Below, in pieces: positions 9,459 through 22,507 of a stretch of 64,000 nt of DNA. Within the stretch, counting starts at the first letter, position 1; each line of letters begins with the position of its first letter. The stretch comes from Melieria omissa. Lineage: Eukaryota > Arthropoda > Insecta > Diptera > Ulidiidae. A model generated the notes under the pieces. It had not been told where the DNA came from. It ran no database searches and was given only the letters and a program-made list of their open reading frames with translations. The position numbers were made by a program, and so were the translations under genes. The DNA is taken from positions 177,206 through 241,205 of the forward strand of contig CAXARI010000102.1 in NCBI GenBank assembly GCA_963971225.1, written 5' to 3'.

Positions 9459-10655
9459 CCCATTTATGAAAGCTCAAAACTCCAGCTAGGTTTTAAGGTT
9501 ATTATTTTTTCTATAAACCTAGAATCATCATATTTTACAAGCATTTTATCGATTTTGCAGTAGGCAGCCATTTAATGTCACTCTTGCGCATCGATCTGTT
9601 CATGATTGCCTAATAGTAATCAAATTATTGATTTAATTTGATAAAGCTGCAATCTCTAGCTACATTTTAAGGGGTTTTTTATTAACGTAACCCATACCGT
9701 TTGGAATCTATAAGCACTTTAGTGGTGAGTGTGTATTTTGTAATAGGCAGTTTTTCAATGTTATCCTTGCGCATCGATATGCTCATTATTCCTGAAGGAT
9801 AATGAAAAGTTAGGGACCAATATAGAAAGCATAAGACTCTGGCTAAATTTTAAGGGGTCAATTATTAATATGCACTTATGCATTTGGTGTTGACAAGCAT
9901 TTTAGTGGTTGCACCCAAGTAGCAAGTTTTTCAAAGTCACCGTTCCAAATCGATTTGCTTTCGAACCTTGGGGTATAGAAGGATGATTGATACCATTATA
10001 GAAAGCATACGAGTCTAGCTAAATAATAAGGCATAATATTATTAAAATCCGTTAACGGGTCGAGATTTAACAGCCATAATTTCGATCATGCTGCCGGTGG
10101 GATATTTTTTTATTTACCAAATTATTGAAAGGTGGTCACTCTGGCATAATTTTGACGCCATTTTGATTAAAGTGATTGTGCGTACTTAGGTTCCACAAGC
10201 ATTTGATTGGTTATATAGATCAGAGGTGCATTCTTTCAATCAGTCGTTGTTGTGACAGCAACGAAGCAACACGTGTGGGGGCTGCGCGCATTTTTGTTTT
10301 GTTTCCTCAAGAAATTCTATGTATGAAAAAAAATTAGATGCTTTTGTTGTGTAGTTTTTGTTTTGGCGATTGGTTGGCCTTTCGGCAATGACAAATGGGA
10401 ACATTATATTTTTTTCACTTATAATTTTAAGGGTCAAGCGAAATGCACAATGTGCTTTCAACTAATTCAATTAATTATTTAATTATTTATTATTATTTAA
10501 TTTGTTTGCATTTTTTTGGGCAACTTTAAATGTATTGGTTTTTGCTTTTCCATAAGAAGACTTTGGGCACCCCTGATATAGATGTATCATGTGGTCGATA
10601 TCACTTTTCCACAACGAAATTCTCCTGCATTATTTGAGATAGCGAGAAGATTGAT
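9459..10655 (+). repeat. Satellite unit 9 (long, 1-bp deletion)
   Basis: Length 1197. Site 17 C, body CC, 688 A, 831 C, 857 T, long MITE with 971 T and 996 T. Two private changes are shared only with unit 14: G at 9926 (CAAGTTTTTC) and loss of one base from the GTTGTTGTAG tract. The last base is T. Confidence 0.96.
10221..10575 (+). mobile_element. hAT-like MITE, long form with 1-bp deletion
   Basis: This copy is 355 bp: the 18-bp insertion is present and one base is missing near 10350 (GTTGTGTAG). The deletion joins two minus-strand frames into a 73-codon open frame (10240-10461) that begins with TTG, not ATG. The consensus frame stops after about 42 codons, so this is an accident of the deletion and not a gene. 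The same copy recurs at 16156-16510. Confidence 0.85.
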
Positions 10656-11835
10656 CCCATTTATGAAAGCTCAAAACTCCAGCTAGGTTTTAAGGTTATT
10701 ATTTTTTCTATAAACCTAGAATCATCATATTTTACAAGCATTTTATCGATTTTGCAGTAGGCAGCCATTTAATGTCACTCTTGCGCATCGATCTGTTCAT
10801 GATTGCCTAATAGTAATCAAATTATTGATTTAATTTGATAAAGCTGCAATCTCTAGCTACATTTTAAGGGGTTTTTTATTAACGTAACCCATACCGTTTG
10901 GAATCTATAAGCACTTTAGTGGTGAGTGTGTATTTTGTAATAGGCAGTTTTTCAATGTTATCCTTGCGCATCGATATGCTCATTATTCCTGAAGGATAAT
11001 GAAAAGTTAGGGACCAATATAGAAAGCATAAGACTCTGGCTAAATTTTAAGGGGTCAATTATTAATATGCACTTATGCATTTGGTGTTGACAAGCATTTT
11101 AGTGGTTGCACCCAAGTAGCAATTTTTTCAAAGTCACCGTTCCAAATCGATTTGCTTTCGAACCTTGGGGTATAGAAGGATGATTGATACCATTATAGAA
11201 AGCATACGAGTCTAGCTAAATAATAAGGCATAATATTATTAAAATCCGTTAACGGGTCGAGATTTAACAGCCATAATTTCGATCATGCTGCCGGTGGGAT
11301 ATTTTTTTATTTACCAAATTATTGAAAGGTGGTCACTCTGGCATAATTTTGATGCCATTTTGATTAAAGTGATTGTGCGTACTTAGGTTCCACAAGCATT
11401 TGATTGGTTATATAGATCAGAGGTGCATTCTTTCAATCAGTCGTTGTTGTGACAGCAACGAAGCAACACGTGTGGGGGCTGCGCGGATTTTTGTTTTGTT
11501 TCCTCAAGAAATTCTATGTATGAAAAAAAATTAGATGCTTTTGTTGTTGTAGTTTTTGTTTTGGCGATTGGTTGGCCTTTCGGCAATGACAAATGGGAAC
11601 ATTATATTTTTTTCACTTATAATTTGAAGGGTCAAGCGAAATGCACAATGTGCTTTCAACTAATTCAATTAATTAAATAATTTGTTTGCATTTTTTTGGG
11701 CAACTTTAAATGTATTGGTTTTTGCTTTTCCATAAGAAGACTTTGGGCACCCCTGATATAGATGTATCATGTGGTCGATATCACTTTTCCACAACGAAAT
11801 TCTCCTGCATTATTTGAGATAGCGAGAAGATTGAC
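10656..11835 (+). repeat. Satellite unit 10
   Basis: Length 1180. Site 17 C, body CC, 688 A, 831 G, 857 T, short MITE 11418-11755 with 971 G and 996 T. T at 11353 (GATGCC for GACGCC) is shared only with unit 15. Confidence 0.96.
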
Positions 11836-13015
11836 CCCATTTATGAAAGCTGAAAACTCCAGCTAGGTTTTAAGGTTATTATTTTTTCTATAAACCTAGA
11901 ATCATCATATTTTACAAGCATTTTATCGATTTTGCAGTAGGCAGCCATTTAATGTCACTCTTGCGCATCGATCTGTTCATGATTGCCTAATAGTAATCAA
12001 ATTATTGATTTAATTTAATAAAGCTGCAATCTCTAGCTACATTTTAAGGGGTTTTTTATTAACGTAACCCATACCGTTTGGAATCTATAAGCACTTTAGT
12101 GGTGAGTGTGTATTTTGTAATAGGCAGTTTTTCAATGTTATCCTTGCGCATCGATATGCTCATTATTCCTGAAGGATAATGAAAAGTTAGGGACCAATAT
12201 AGAAAGCATAAGACTCTGGCTAAATTTTAAGGGGTCAATTATTAATATGCACTTATGCATTTGGTGTTGACAAGCATTTTAGTGGTTGCACCCAAGTAGC
12301 AATTTTTTCAAAGTCACCGTTCCAAATCGATTTGCTTTCGAACCTTGGGGTATAGAAGGATGATTGATACCATTATAGAAAGCATACGAGTCTAGCTAAA
12401 TAATAAGGCATAATATTATTAAAATCCGTTAACGGGTCGAGATTTAACAGCCATAATTTCGATCATGCTGCCGGTGGGATATTTTTTTATTTACCAAATT
12501 ATTGAAAGGTGGTCACTCTGGCATAATTTTGACGCCATTTTGATTAAAGTGATTGTGCGTACTTAGGTTCCACAAGCATTTGATTGGTTATATAGATCAG
12601 AGGTGCATTCTTTCAATCAGTCGTTGTTGTGACAGCAACGAAGCAACACGTGTGGGGGCTGCGCGGATTTTTGTTTTGTTTCCTCAAGAAATTCTATGTA
12701 TGAAAAAAAATTAGATGCTTTTGTTGTTGTAGTTTTTGTTTTGGCAATTGGTTGGCCTTTCGGCAATGACAAATGGGAACATTATATTTTTTTCACTTAT
12801 AATTTGAAGGGTCAAGCGAAATGCACAATGTGCTTTCAACTAATTCAATTAATTAAATAATTTGTTTGCATTTTTTTGGGCAACTTTAAATGTATTGGTT
12901 TTTGCTTTTCCATAAGAAGACTTTGGGCACCCCTGATATAGATGTATCATGTGGTCGATATCACTTTTCCACAACGAAATTCTCCTGCATTATTTGAGAT
13001 AGCGAGAAGATTGAC
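11836..13015 (+). repeat. Satellite unit 11
   Basis: Length 1180. Site 17 G, body CC, 688 A, 831 G, 857 T, short MITE 12598-12935 with 971 G and 996 T. A at 12017 (TTTAATAAAG) and A at 12746 (GGCAATTGG) are shared only with unit 16. Confidence 0.96.
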
Positions 13016-14213
13016 CCCATTTATGAAAGCTGAAAACTCCAGCTAGGTTTTAAGGTTATTATTTTTTCTATAAACCTAGAATCATCATATTTTACAAGCA
13101 TTTTATCGATTTTGCAGTAGGCAGCCATTTAATGTCACTCTTGCGCATCGATCTGTTCATGATTGCCTAATAGTAATCAAATTATTGATTTAATTTGATA
13201 AAGCTGCAATCTCTAGCTACATTTTAAGGGGTTTTTTATTAACGTAACCCATACCGTTTGGAATCTATAAGCACTTTAGTGGTGAGTGTGTATTTTGTAA
13301 TAGGCAGTTTTTCAATGTTATCCTTGCGCATCGATATGCTCATTATTCCTGAAGGATAATGAAAAGTTAGGGACCAATATAGAAAGCATAAGACTCTGGC
13401 TAAATTTTAAGGGGTCAATTATTAATATGCACTTATGCATTTGGTGTTGACAAGCATTTTAGTGGTTGCACCCAAGTAGCAATTTTTTCAAAGTCACCGT
13501 TCCAAATCGATTTGCTTTCGAACCTTGGGGTATAGAAGGATGATTGATACCATTATAGAAAGCATACGAGTCTAGCTAAATAATAAGGCATAATATTATT
13601 AAAATCCGTTAACGGGTCGAGATTTAACAGCCATAATTTCGATCATGCTGCCGGTGGGATATTTTTTTATTTACCAAATTATTGAAAGGTGGTCACTCTG
13701 GCTTAATTTTGACGCCATTTTGATTAAAGTGATTGTGCGTACTTAGGTTCCACAAGCATTTGATTGGTTATATAGATCAGAGGTGCATTCTTTCAATCAG
13801 TCGTTGTTGTGACAGCAACGAAGCAACACGTGTGGGGGCTGCGCGGATTTTTGTTTTGTTTCCTCAAGAAATTCTATGTATGAAAAAAAATTAGATGCTT
13901 TTGTTGTTGTAGTTTTTGTTTTGGCGATTGGTTGGCCTTTCGGCAATGACAAATGGGAACATTATATTTTTTTCACTTATAATTTTAAGGGTCAAGCGAA
14001 ATGCACAATGTGCTTTCAACTAATTCAATTAATTATTTAATTATTTATTATTATTTAATTTGTTTGCATTTTTTTGGGCAACTTTAAATGTATTGGTTTT
14101 TGCTTTTCCATAAGAAGACTTTGGGCACCCCTGATATAGATGTATCATGTGGTCGATATCACTTTTCCACAACGAAATTCTCCTGCATTATTTGAGATAG
14201 CGAGAAGATTGAC
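13016..14213 (+). repeat. Satellite unit 12 (long)
   Basis: Length 1198. Site 17 G, body CC, 688 T, 831 G, 857 T, long MITE 13778-14133 with 971 T and 996 T. Its expected five-unit partner, unit 17, is short with 971 G, so the duplication match ends inside this unit. Confidence 0.96.
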
Positions 14214-15393
14214 CCCATTTATGAAAGCTGAAAACTCCAGCTAGGTTTTAAGGTTATTATTTTTTCTATAAACCTAGAATCATCATATTTTACAAGCATT
14301 TTATCGATTTTGCAGTAGGCAGCCATTTAATGTCACTCTTGCGCATCGATCTGTTCATGATTGCCTAATAGTAATCAAATTATTGATTTAATTTGATAAA
14401 GCTGCAATCTCTAGCTACATTTTAAGGGGTTTTTTATTAACGTAACCCATACCGTTTGGAATCTATAAGCACTTTAGTGGTGAGTGTGTATTTTGTAATA
14501 GGCAGTTTTTCAATGTTATCCTTGCGCATCGATATGCTCATTATTCCTGAAGGATAATGAAAAGTTAGGGACCAATATAGAAAGCATAAGACTCTGGCTA
14601 AATTTTAAGGGGTCAATTATTAATATGCACTTATGCATTTGGTGTTGACAAGCATTTTAGTGGTTGCACCCAAGTAGCAATTTTTTCAAAGTCACCGTTC
14701 CAAATCGATTTGCTTTCGAACCTTGGGGTATAGAAGGATGATTGATACCATTATAGAAAGCATACGAGTCTAGCTAAATAATAAGGCATAATATTATTAA
14801 AATCCGTTAACGGGTCGAGATTTAACAGCCATAATTTCGATCATGCTGCCGGTGGGATATTTTTTTATTTACCAAATTATTGAAAGGTGGTCACTCTGGC
14901 TTAATTTTGACGCCATTTTGATTAAAGTGATTGTGCGTACTTAGGTTCCACAAGCATTTGATTGGTTATATAGATCAGAGGTGCATTCTTTCAATCAGTC
15001 GTTGTTGTGACAGCAACGAAGCAACACGTGTGGGGGCTGCGCGGATTTTTGTTTTGTTTCCTCAAGAAATTCTATGTATGAAAAAAAATTAGATGCTTTT
15101 GTTGTTGTAGTTTTTGTTTTGGCGATTGGTTGGCCTTTCGGCAATGACAAATGGGAACATTATATTTTTTTCACTTATAATTTGAAGGGTCAAGCGAAAT
15201 GCACAATGCGCTTTCAACTAATTCAATTAATTAAATAATTTGTTTGCATTTTTTTGGGCAACTTTAAATGTATTGGTTTTTGCTTTTCCATAAGAAGACT
15301 TTGGGCACCCCTGATATAGATGTATCATGTGGTCGATATCACTTTTCCACAACGAAATTCTCCTGCATTATTTGAGATAGCGAGAAGATTGAC
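14214..15393 (+). repeat. Satellite unit 13 (P type)
   Basis: Length 1180. Site 17 G, body CC, 688 T, 831 G, 857 T, short MITE 14976-15313 with 971 G and 996 C. It is the five-unit partner of unit 8. Confidence 0.96.
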
Positions 15394-16590
15394 CCCATTT
15401 ATGAAAGCTCAAAACTCCAGCTAGGTTTTAAGGTTATTATTTTTTCTATAAACCTAGAATCATCATATTTTACAAGCATTTTATCGATTTTGCAGTAGGC
15501 AGCCATTTAATGTCACTCTTGCGCATCGATCTGTTCATGATTGCCTAATAGTAATCAAATTATTGATTTAATTTGATAAAGCTGCAATCTCTAGCTACAT
15601 TTTAAGGGGTTTTTTATTAACGTAACCCATACCGTTTGGAATCTATAAGCACTTTAGTGGTGAGTGTGTATTTTGTAATAGGCAGTTTTTCAATGTTATC
15701 CTTGCGCATCGATATGCTCATTATTCCTGAAGGATAATGAAAAGTTAGGGACCAATATAGAAAGCATAAGACTCTGGCTAAATTTTAAGGGGTCAATTAT
15801 TAATATGCACTTATGCATTTGGTGTTGACAAGCATTTTAGTGGTTGCACCCAAGTAGCAAGTTTTTCAAAGTCACCGTTCCAAATCGATTTGCTTTCGAA
15901 CCTTGGGGTATAGAAGGATGATTGATACCATTATAGAAAGCATACGAGTCTAGCTAAATAATAAGGCATAATATTATTAAAATCCGTTAACGGGTCGAGA
16001 TTTAACAGCCATAATTTCGATCATGCTGCCGGTGGGATATTTTTTTATTTACCAAATTATTGAAAGGTGGTCACTCTGGCATAATTTTGACGCCATTTTG
16101 ATTAAAGTGATTGTGCGTACTTAGGTTCCACAAGCATTTGATTGGTTATATAGATCAGAGGTGCATTCTTTCAATCAGTCGTTGTTGTGACAGCAACGAA
16201 GCAACACGTGTGGGGGCTGCGCGCATTTTTGTTTTGTTTCCTCAAGAAATTCTATGTATGAAAAAAAATTAGATGCTTTTGTTGTGTAGTTTTTGTTTTG
16301 GCGATTGGTTGGCCTTTCGGCAATGACAAATGGGAACATTATATTTTTTTCACTTATAATTTTAAGGGTCAAGCGAAATGCACAATGTGCTTTCAACTAA
16401 TTCAATTAATTATTTAATTATTTATTATTATTTAATTTGTTTGCATTTTTTTGGGCAACTTTAAATGTATTGGTTTTTGCTTTTCCATAAGAAGACTTTG
16501 GGCACCCCTGATATAGATGTATCATGTGGTCGATATCACTTTTCCACAACGAAATTCTCCTGCATTATTTGAGATAGCGAGAAGATTGAT
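15394..16590 (+). repeat. Satellite unit 14 (copy of unit 9)
   Basis: Length 1197. Same state as unit 9 at every scored site, including G at 15861 and the 1-bp loss in GTTGTGTAG; long MITE 16156-16510. The last base is T. It lies exactly 5935 bp from unit 9. Confidence 0.96.
16156..16510 (+). mobile_element. hAT-like MITE, long form with 1-bp deletion (second copy)
   Basis: This is a duplicate of the element at 10221-10575, including the missing base. It therefore shows the identical 73-codon TTG-initiated minus-strand frame (16175-16396). Two copies sharing this rare deletion show duplication of a multi-unit block, not selection for coding. Confidence 0.85.
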
Positions 16591-17769
16591 CCCATTTATG
16601 AAAGCTCAAAACTCCAGCTAGGTTTTAAGGTTATTATTTTTTCTATAAACCTAGAATCATCATATTTTACAAGCATTTTATCGATTTTGCAGTAGGCAGC
16701 CATTTAATGTCACTCTTGCGCATCGATCTGTTCATGATTGCCTAATAGTAATCAAATTATTGATTTAATTTGATAAAGCTGCAATCTCTAGCTACATTTT
16801 AAGGGGTTTTTTATTAACGTAACCCATACCGTTTGGAATCTATAAGCACTTTAGTGGTGAGTGTGTATTTTGTAATAGGCAGTTTTTCAATGTTATCCTT
16901 GCGCATCGATATGCTCATTATTCCTGAAGGATAATGAAAAGTTAGGGACCAATATAGAAAGCATAAGACTCTGGCTAAATTTTAAGGGGTCAATTATTAA
17001 TATGCACTTATGCATTTGGTGTTGACAAGCATTTTAGTGGTTGCACCCAAGTAGCAATTTTTTCAAAGTCACCGTTCCAAATCGATTTGCTTTCGAACCT
17101 TGGGGTATAGAAGGATGATTGATACCATTATAGAAAGCATACGAGTCTAGCTAAATAATAAGGCATAATATTATTAAAATCCGTTAACGGGTCGAGATTT
17201 AACAGCCATAATTTCGATCATGCTGCCGGTGGGATATTTTTTTATTTACCAAATTATTGAAAGGTGGTCACTCTGGCATAATTTTGATGCCATTTTGATT
17301 AAAGTGATTGTGCGTACTTAGGTTCCACAAGCATTTGATTGGTTATATAGATCAGAGGTGCATTCTTTCAATCAGTCGTTGTTGTGACAGCAACGAAGCA
17401 ACACGTGTGGGGGCTGCGCGGATTTTTGTTTTGTTTCCTCAAGAAATTCTATGTATGAAAAAAAATTAGATGCTTTTGTTGTTGTAGTTTTTGTTTTGGC
17501 GATTGGTTGGCCTTTCGGCAATGACAAATGGGAACATTATATTTTTTTCACTTATAATTTGAAGGGTCAAGCGAAATGCACAATGTGCTTTCAACTAATT
17601 CAATTAATTAAATAATTTGTTTGCATTTTTTGGGCAACTTTAAATGTATTGGTTTTTGCTTTTCCATAAGAAGACTTTGGGCACCCCTGATATAGATGTA
17701 TCATGTGGTCGATATCACTTTTCCACAACGAAATTCTCCTGCATTATTTGAGATAGCGAGAAGATTGAC
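16591..17769 (+). repeat. Satellite unit 15 (copy of unit 10, 1-bp deletion)
   Basis: Length 1179. Same as unit 10, including T at 17288 (GATGCC), but one T is lost from the T-run after TTTGCA in the MITE (17353-17689). That loss post-dates the duplication. Confidence 0.96.
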
Positions 17770-18949
17770 CCCATTTATGAAAGCTGAAAACTCCAGCTAG
17801 GTTTTAAGGTTATTATTTTTTCTATAAACCTAGAATCATCATATTTTACAAGCATTTTATCGATTTTGCAGTAGGCAGCCATTTAATGTCACTCTTGCGC
17901 ATCGATCTGTTCATGATTGCCTAATAGTAATCAAATTATTGATTTAATTTAATAAAGCTGCAATCTCTAGCTACATTTTAAGGGGTTTTTTATTAACGTA
18001 ACCCATACCGTTTGGAATCTATAAGCACTTTAGTGGTGAGTGTGTATTTTGTAATAGGCAGTTTTTCAATGTTATCCTTGCGCATCGATATGCTCATTAT
18101 TCCTGAAGGATAATGAAAAGTTAGGGACCAATATAGAAAGCATAAGACTCTGGCTAAATTTTAAGGGGTCAATTATTAATATGCACTTATGCATTTGGTG
18201 TTGACAAGCATTTTAGTGGTTGCACCCAAGTAGCAATTTTTTCAAAGTCACCGTTCCAAATCGATTTGCTTTCGAACCTTGGGGTATAGAAGGATGATTG
18301 ATACCATTATAGAAAGCATACGAGTCTAGCTAAATAATAAGGCATAATATTATTAAAATCCGTTAACGGGTCGAGATTTAACAGCCATAATTTCGATCAT
18401 GCTGCCGGTGGGATATTTTTTTATTTACCAAATTATTGAAAGGTGGTCACTCTGGCATAATTTTGACGCCATTTTGATTAAAGTGATTGTGCGTACTTAG
18501 GTTCCACAAGCATTTGATTGGTTATATAGATCAGAGGTGCATTCTTTCAATCAGTCGTTGTTGTGACAGCAACGAAGCAACACGTGTGGGGGCTGCGCGG
18601 ATTTTTGTTTTGTTTCCTCAAGAAATTCTATGTATGAAAAAAAATTAGATGCTTTTGTTGTTGTAGTTTTTGTTTTGGCAATTGGTTGGCCTTTCGGCAA
18701 TGACAAATGGGAACATTATATTTTTTTCACTTATAATTTGAAGGGTCAAGCGAAATGCACAATGTGCTTTCAACTAATTCAATTAATTAAATAATTTGTT
18801 TGCATTTTTTTGGGCAACTTTAAATGTATTGGTTTTTGCTTTTCCATAAGAAGACTTTGGGCACCCCTGATATAGATGTATCATGTGGTCGATATCACTT
18901 TTCCACAACGAAATTCTCCTGCATTATTTGAGATAGCGAGAAGATTGAC
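17770..18949 (+). repeat. Satellite unit 16 (copy of unit 11)
   Basis: Length 1180. Site 17 G, body CC, 688 A, 831 G, 857 T, short MITE 18532-18869 with 971 G and 996 T. It shares A at 17951 and A at 18680 with unit 11 only. Confidence 0.96.
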
Positions 18950-20129
18950 CCCATTTATGAAAGCTGAAAACTCCAGCTAGGTTTTAAGGTTATTATTTTT
19001 TCTATAAACCTAGAATCATCATATTTTACAAGCATTTTATCGATTTTGCAGTAGGCAGCCATTTAATGTCACTCTTGCGCATCGATCTGTTCATGATTGC
19101 CTAATAGTAATCAAATTATTGATTTAATTTGATAAAGCTGCAATCTCTAGCTACATTTTAAGGGGTTTTTTATTAACGTAACCCATACCGTTTGGAATCT
19201 ATAAGCACTTTAGTGGTGAGTGTGTATTTTGTAATAGGCAGTTTTTCAATGTTATCCTTGCGCATCGATATGCTCATTATTCCTGAAGGATAATGAAAAG
19301 TTAGGGACCAATATAGAAAGCATAAGACTCTGGCTAAATTTTAAGGGGTCAATTATTAATATGCACTTATGCATTTGGTGTTGACAAGCATTTTAGTGGT
19401 TGCACCCAAGTAGCAATTTTTTCAAAGTCACCGTTCCAAATCGATTTGCTTTCGAACCTTGGGGTATAGAAGGATGATTGATACCATTATAGAAAGCATA
19501 CGAGTCTAGCTAAATAATAAGGCATAATATTATTAAAATCCGTTAACGGGTCGAGATTTAACAGCCATAATTTCGATCATGCTGCCGGTGGGATATTTTT
19601 TTATTTACCAAATTATTGAAAGGTGGTCACTCTGGCTTAATTTTGACGCCATTTTGATTAAAGTGATTGTGCGTACTTAGGTTCCACAAGCATTTGATTG
19701 GTTATATAGATCAGAGGTGCATTCTTTCAATCAGTCGTTGTTGTGACAGCAACGAAGCAACACGTGTGGGGGCTGCGCGGATTTTTGTTTTGTTTCCTCA
19801 AGAAATTCTATGTATGAAAAAAAATTAGATGCTTTTGTTGTTGTAGTTTTTGTTTTGGCGATTGGTTGGCCTTTCGGCAATGACAAATGGGAACATTATA
19901 TTTTTTTCACTTATAATTTGAAGGGTCAAGCGAAATGCACAATGCGGTTTCAACTAATTCAATTAATTAAATAATTTGTTTGCATTTTTTTGGGCAACTT
20001 TAAATGTATTGGTTTTTGCTTTTCCATAAGAAGACTTTGGGCACCCCTGATATAGATGTATCATGTGGTCGATATCACTTTTCCACAACGAAATTCTCCT
20101 GCATTATTTGAGATAGCGAGAAGATTGAC
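18950..20129 (+). repeat. Satellite unit 17 (P type)
   Basis: Length 1180. Site 17 G, body CC, 688 T, 831 G, 857 T, short MITE 19712-20049 with 971 G and 996 C. It has a private CGGTTTC for CGCTTTC near 19946. It begins a P-Q-R-P-X block. Confidence 0.96.
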
Positions 20130-21327
20130 CCCATTTATGAAAGCTCAAAACTCCAGCTAGGTTTTAAGGTTATTATTTTTTCTATAAACCTAGAATCATC
20201 ATATTTTACAAGCATTTTATCGATTTTGCAGTAGGCAGCCATTTAATGTCACTCTTGCGCATCGATCTGTTCATGATTGCCTAATAGTAATCAAATTATT
20301 GATTTAATTTGATAAAGCTGCAATCTCTAGCTACATTTTAAGGGGTTTTTTATTAACGTAACCCATACCGTTTGGAATCTATAAGCACTTTAGTGGTGAG
20401 TGTGTATTTTGTAATAGGCAGTTTTTCAATGTTATCCTTGCGCATCGATATGCTCATTATTCCTGAAGGATAATGAAAAGTTAGGGACCAATATAGAAAG
20501 CATAAGACTCTGGCTAAATTTTAAGGGGTCAATTATTAATATGCACTTATGCATTTGGTGTTGACAAGCATTTTAGTGGTTGCACCCAAGTAGCAATTTT
20601 TTCAAAGTCACCGTTCCAAATCGATTTGCTTTCGAACCTTGGGGTATAGAAGGATGATTGATACCATTATAGAAAGCATACGAGTCTAGCTAAATAATAA
20701 GGCATAATATTATTAAAATCCGTTAACGGGTCGAGATTTAACAGCTATAATTTCGATCATGCTGCCGGTGGGATATTTTTTTATTTACAAAATTATTGAA
20801 AGGTGGTCACTCTGGCTTAATTTTGACGCCATTTTGATTAAAGTGATTGTGCGTACTTAGGTTCCACAAGCATTTGATTGGTTATATAGATCAGAGGTGC
20901 ATTCTTTCAATCAGTCGTTGTTGTGACAGCAACGAAGCAACACGTGTGGGGGCTGCGCGGATTTTTGTTTTGTTTCCTCAAGAAATTCTATGTATGAAAA
21001 ATAATTAGATGCTTTTGTTGTTGTAGTTTTTGTTTTGGCGATTGGTTGGCCTTTCGGCAATGACAAATGGGAACATTATATTTTTTTCACTTATAATTTT
21101 AAGGGTCAAGCGAAATGCACAATGTGCTTTCAACTAATTCAATTAATTATTTAATTATTTATTATTATTTAATTTGTTTGCATTTTTTTGGGCAACTTTA
21201 AATGTATTGGTTTTTGCTTTTCCATAAGAAGACTTTGGGCACCCCTGATATAGATGTATCATGTGGTCGATATCACTTTTCCACAACGAAATTCTCCTGC
21301 ATTATTTGAGATAGCGAGAAGATTGAC
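20130..21327 (+). repeat. Satellite unit 18 (Q type: TA, long)
   Basis: Length 1198. Site 17 C, body TA, 688 T, 831 G, 857 T, long MITE 20892-21247 with 971 T and 996 T. It has a private GAAAAATAATTAG near 21002. It lies exactly 5918 bp from unit 23, also Q. Confidence 0.96.
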
Positions 21328-22507
21328 CCCATTTATGAAAGCTCAAAACTCCAGCTAGGTTTTAAGGTTATTATTTTTTCTATAAACCTAGAATCATCAT
21401 ATTTTACAAGCATTTTATCGATTTTGCAGTAGGCAGCCATTTAATGTCACTCTTGCGCATCGATCTGTTCATGATTGCCTAATAGTAATCAAATTATTGA
21501 TTTAATTTGATAAAGCTGCAATCTCTAGCTACATTTTAAGGGGTTTTTTATTAACGTAACCCATACCGTTTGGAATCTATAAGCACTTTAGTGGTGAGTG
21601 TGTATTTTGTAATAGGCAGTTTTTCAATGTTATCCTTGCGCATCGATATGCTCATTATTCCTGAAGGATAATGAAAAGTTAGGGACCAATATAGAAAGCA
21701 TAAGACTCTGGCTAAATTTTAAGGGGTCAATTATTAATATGCACTTATGCATTTGGTGTTGACAAGCATTTTAGTGGTTGCACCCAAGTAGCAATTTTTT
21801 CAAAGTCACCGTTCCAAATCGATTTGCTTTCGAACCTTGGGGTATAGAAGGATGATTGATACCATTATAGAAAGCATACGAGTCTAGCTAAATAATAAGG
21901 CATAATATTATTAAAATCCGTTAACGGGTCGAGATTTAACAGCTATAATTTCGATCATGCTGCCGGTGGGATATTTTTTTATTTACAAAATTATTGAAAG
22001 GTGGTCACTCTGGCTTAATTTTGACGCCATTTTGATTAAAGTGATTGTGCGTACTTAGGTTCCACAAGCATTTGATTGGTTATATAGATCAGAGGTGCAT
22101 TCTTTCAATCAGTCGTTGTTGTGACAGCAACGAAGCAACACGTGTGGGGGCTGCGCGGATTTTTGTTTTGTTTCCTCAAGAAAGTCTATGTATGAAAAAA
22201 AATTAGATGCTTTTGTTGTTGTAGTTTTTGTTTTGGCGATTGGTTGGCCTTTCGGCAATGACAAATGGGAACATTATATTTTTTTCACTTATAATTTTAA
22301 GGGTCAAGCGAAATGCACAATGTGCTTTCAACTAATTCAATTAATTAAATAATTTGTTTGCATTTTTTTGGGCAACTTTAAATGTATTGGTTTTTGCTTT
22401 TCCATAAGAAGACTTTGGGCACCCCTGATATAGATGTATCATGTGGTCGATATCACTTTTCCACAACGAAATTCTCCTGCATTATTTGAGATAGCGAGAA
22501 GATTGAC
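21328..22507 (+). repeat. Satellite unit 19 (R type: TA, short)
   Basis: Length 1180. Site 17 C, body TA, 688 T, 831 G, 857 G, short MITE 22090-22427 with 971 T and 996 T. It is the first unit with G at 857 (GAAAGTCT). Confidence 0.96.

Larger units (their letters stand above)
8279..18949 (+). repeat. Near-identical block of units 8-11 repeated as 13-16
   Basis: Units 8-11 and 13-16 pair one to one at a spacing of 5935 bp (5934 after a 1-bp loss in unit 15). They share mutations found nowhere else: 9926/15861 G, the GTTGTGTAG deletion, 11353/17288 T, 12017/17951 A and 12746/18680 A. The match ends inside units 12/17. This is a tandem duplication of about five units. Confidence 0.85.

Noticed and set aside
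10240..10461. 73-codon minus-strand open frame in the MITE of unit 9 (and the same at 16175-16396)
   Set aside because: It starts at TTG, not ATG, and exists only because one base is missing from GTTGTTGTAG. The other 51 units, apart from the separate deletion in unit 50, stop after about 42 codons. Its two copies are one duplicated block. No domain is recognisable.
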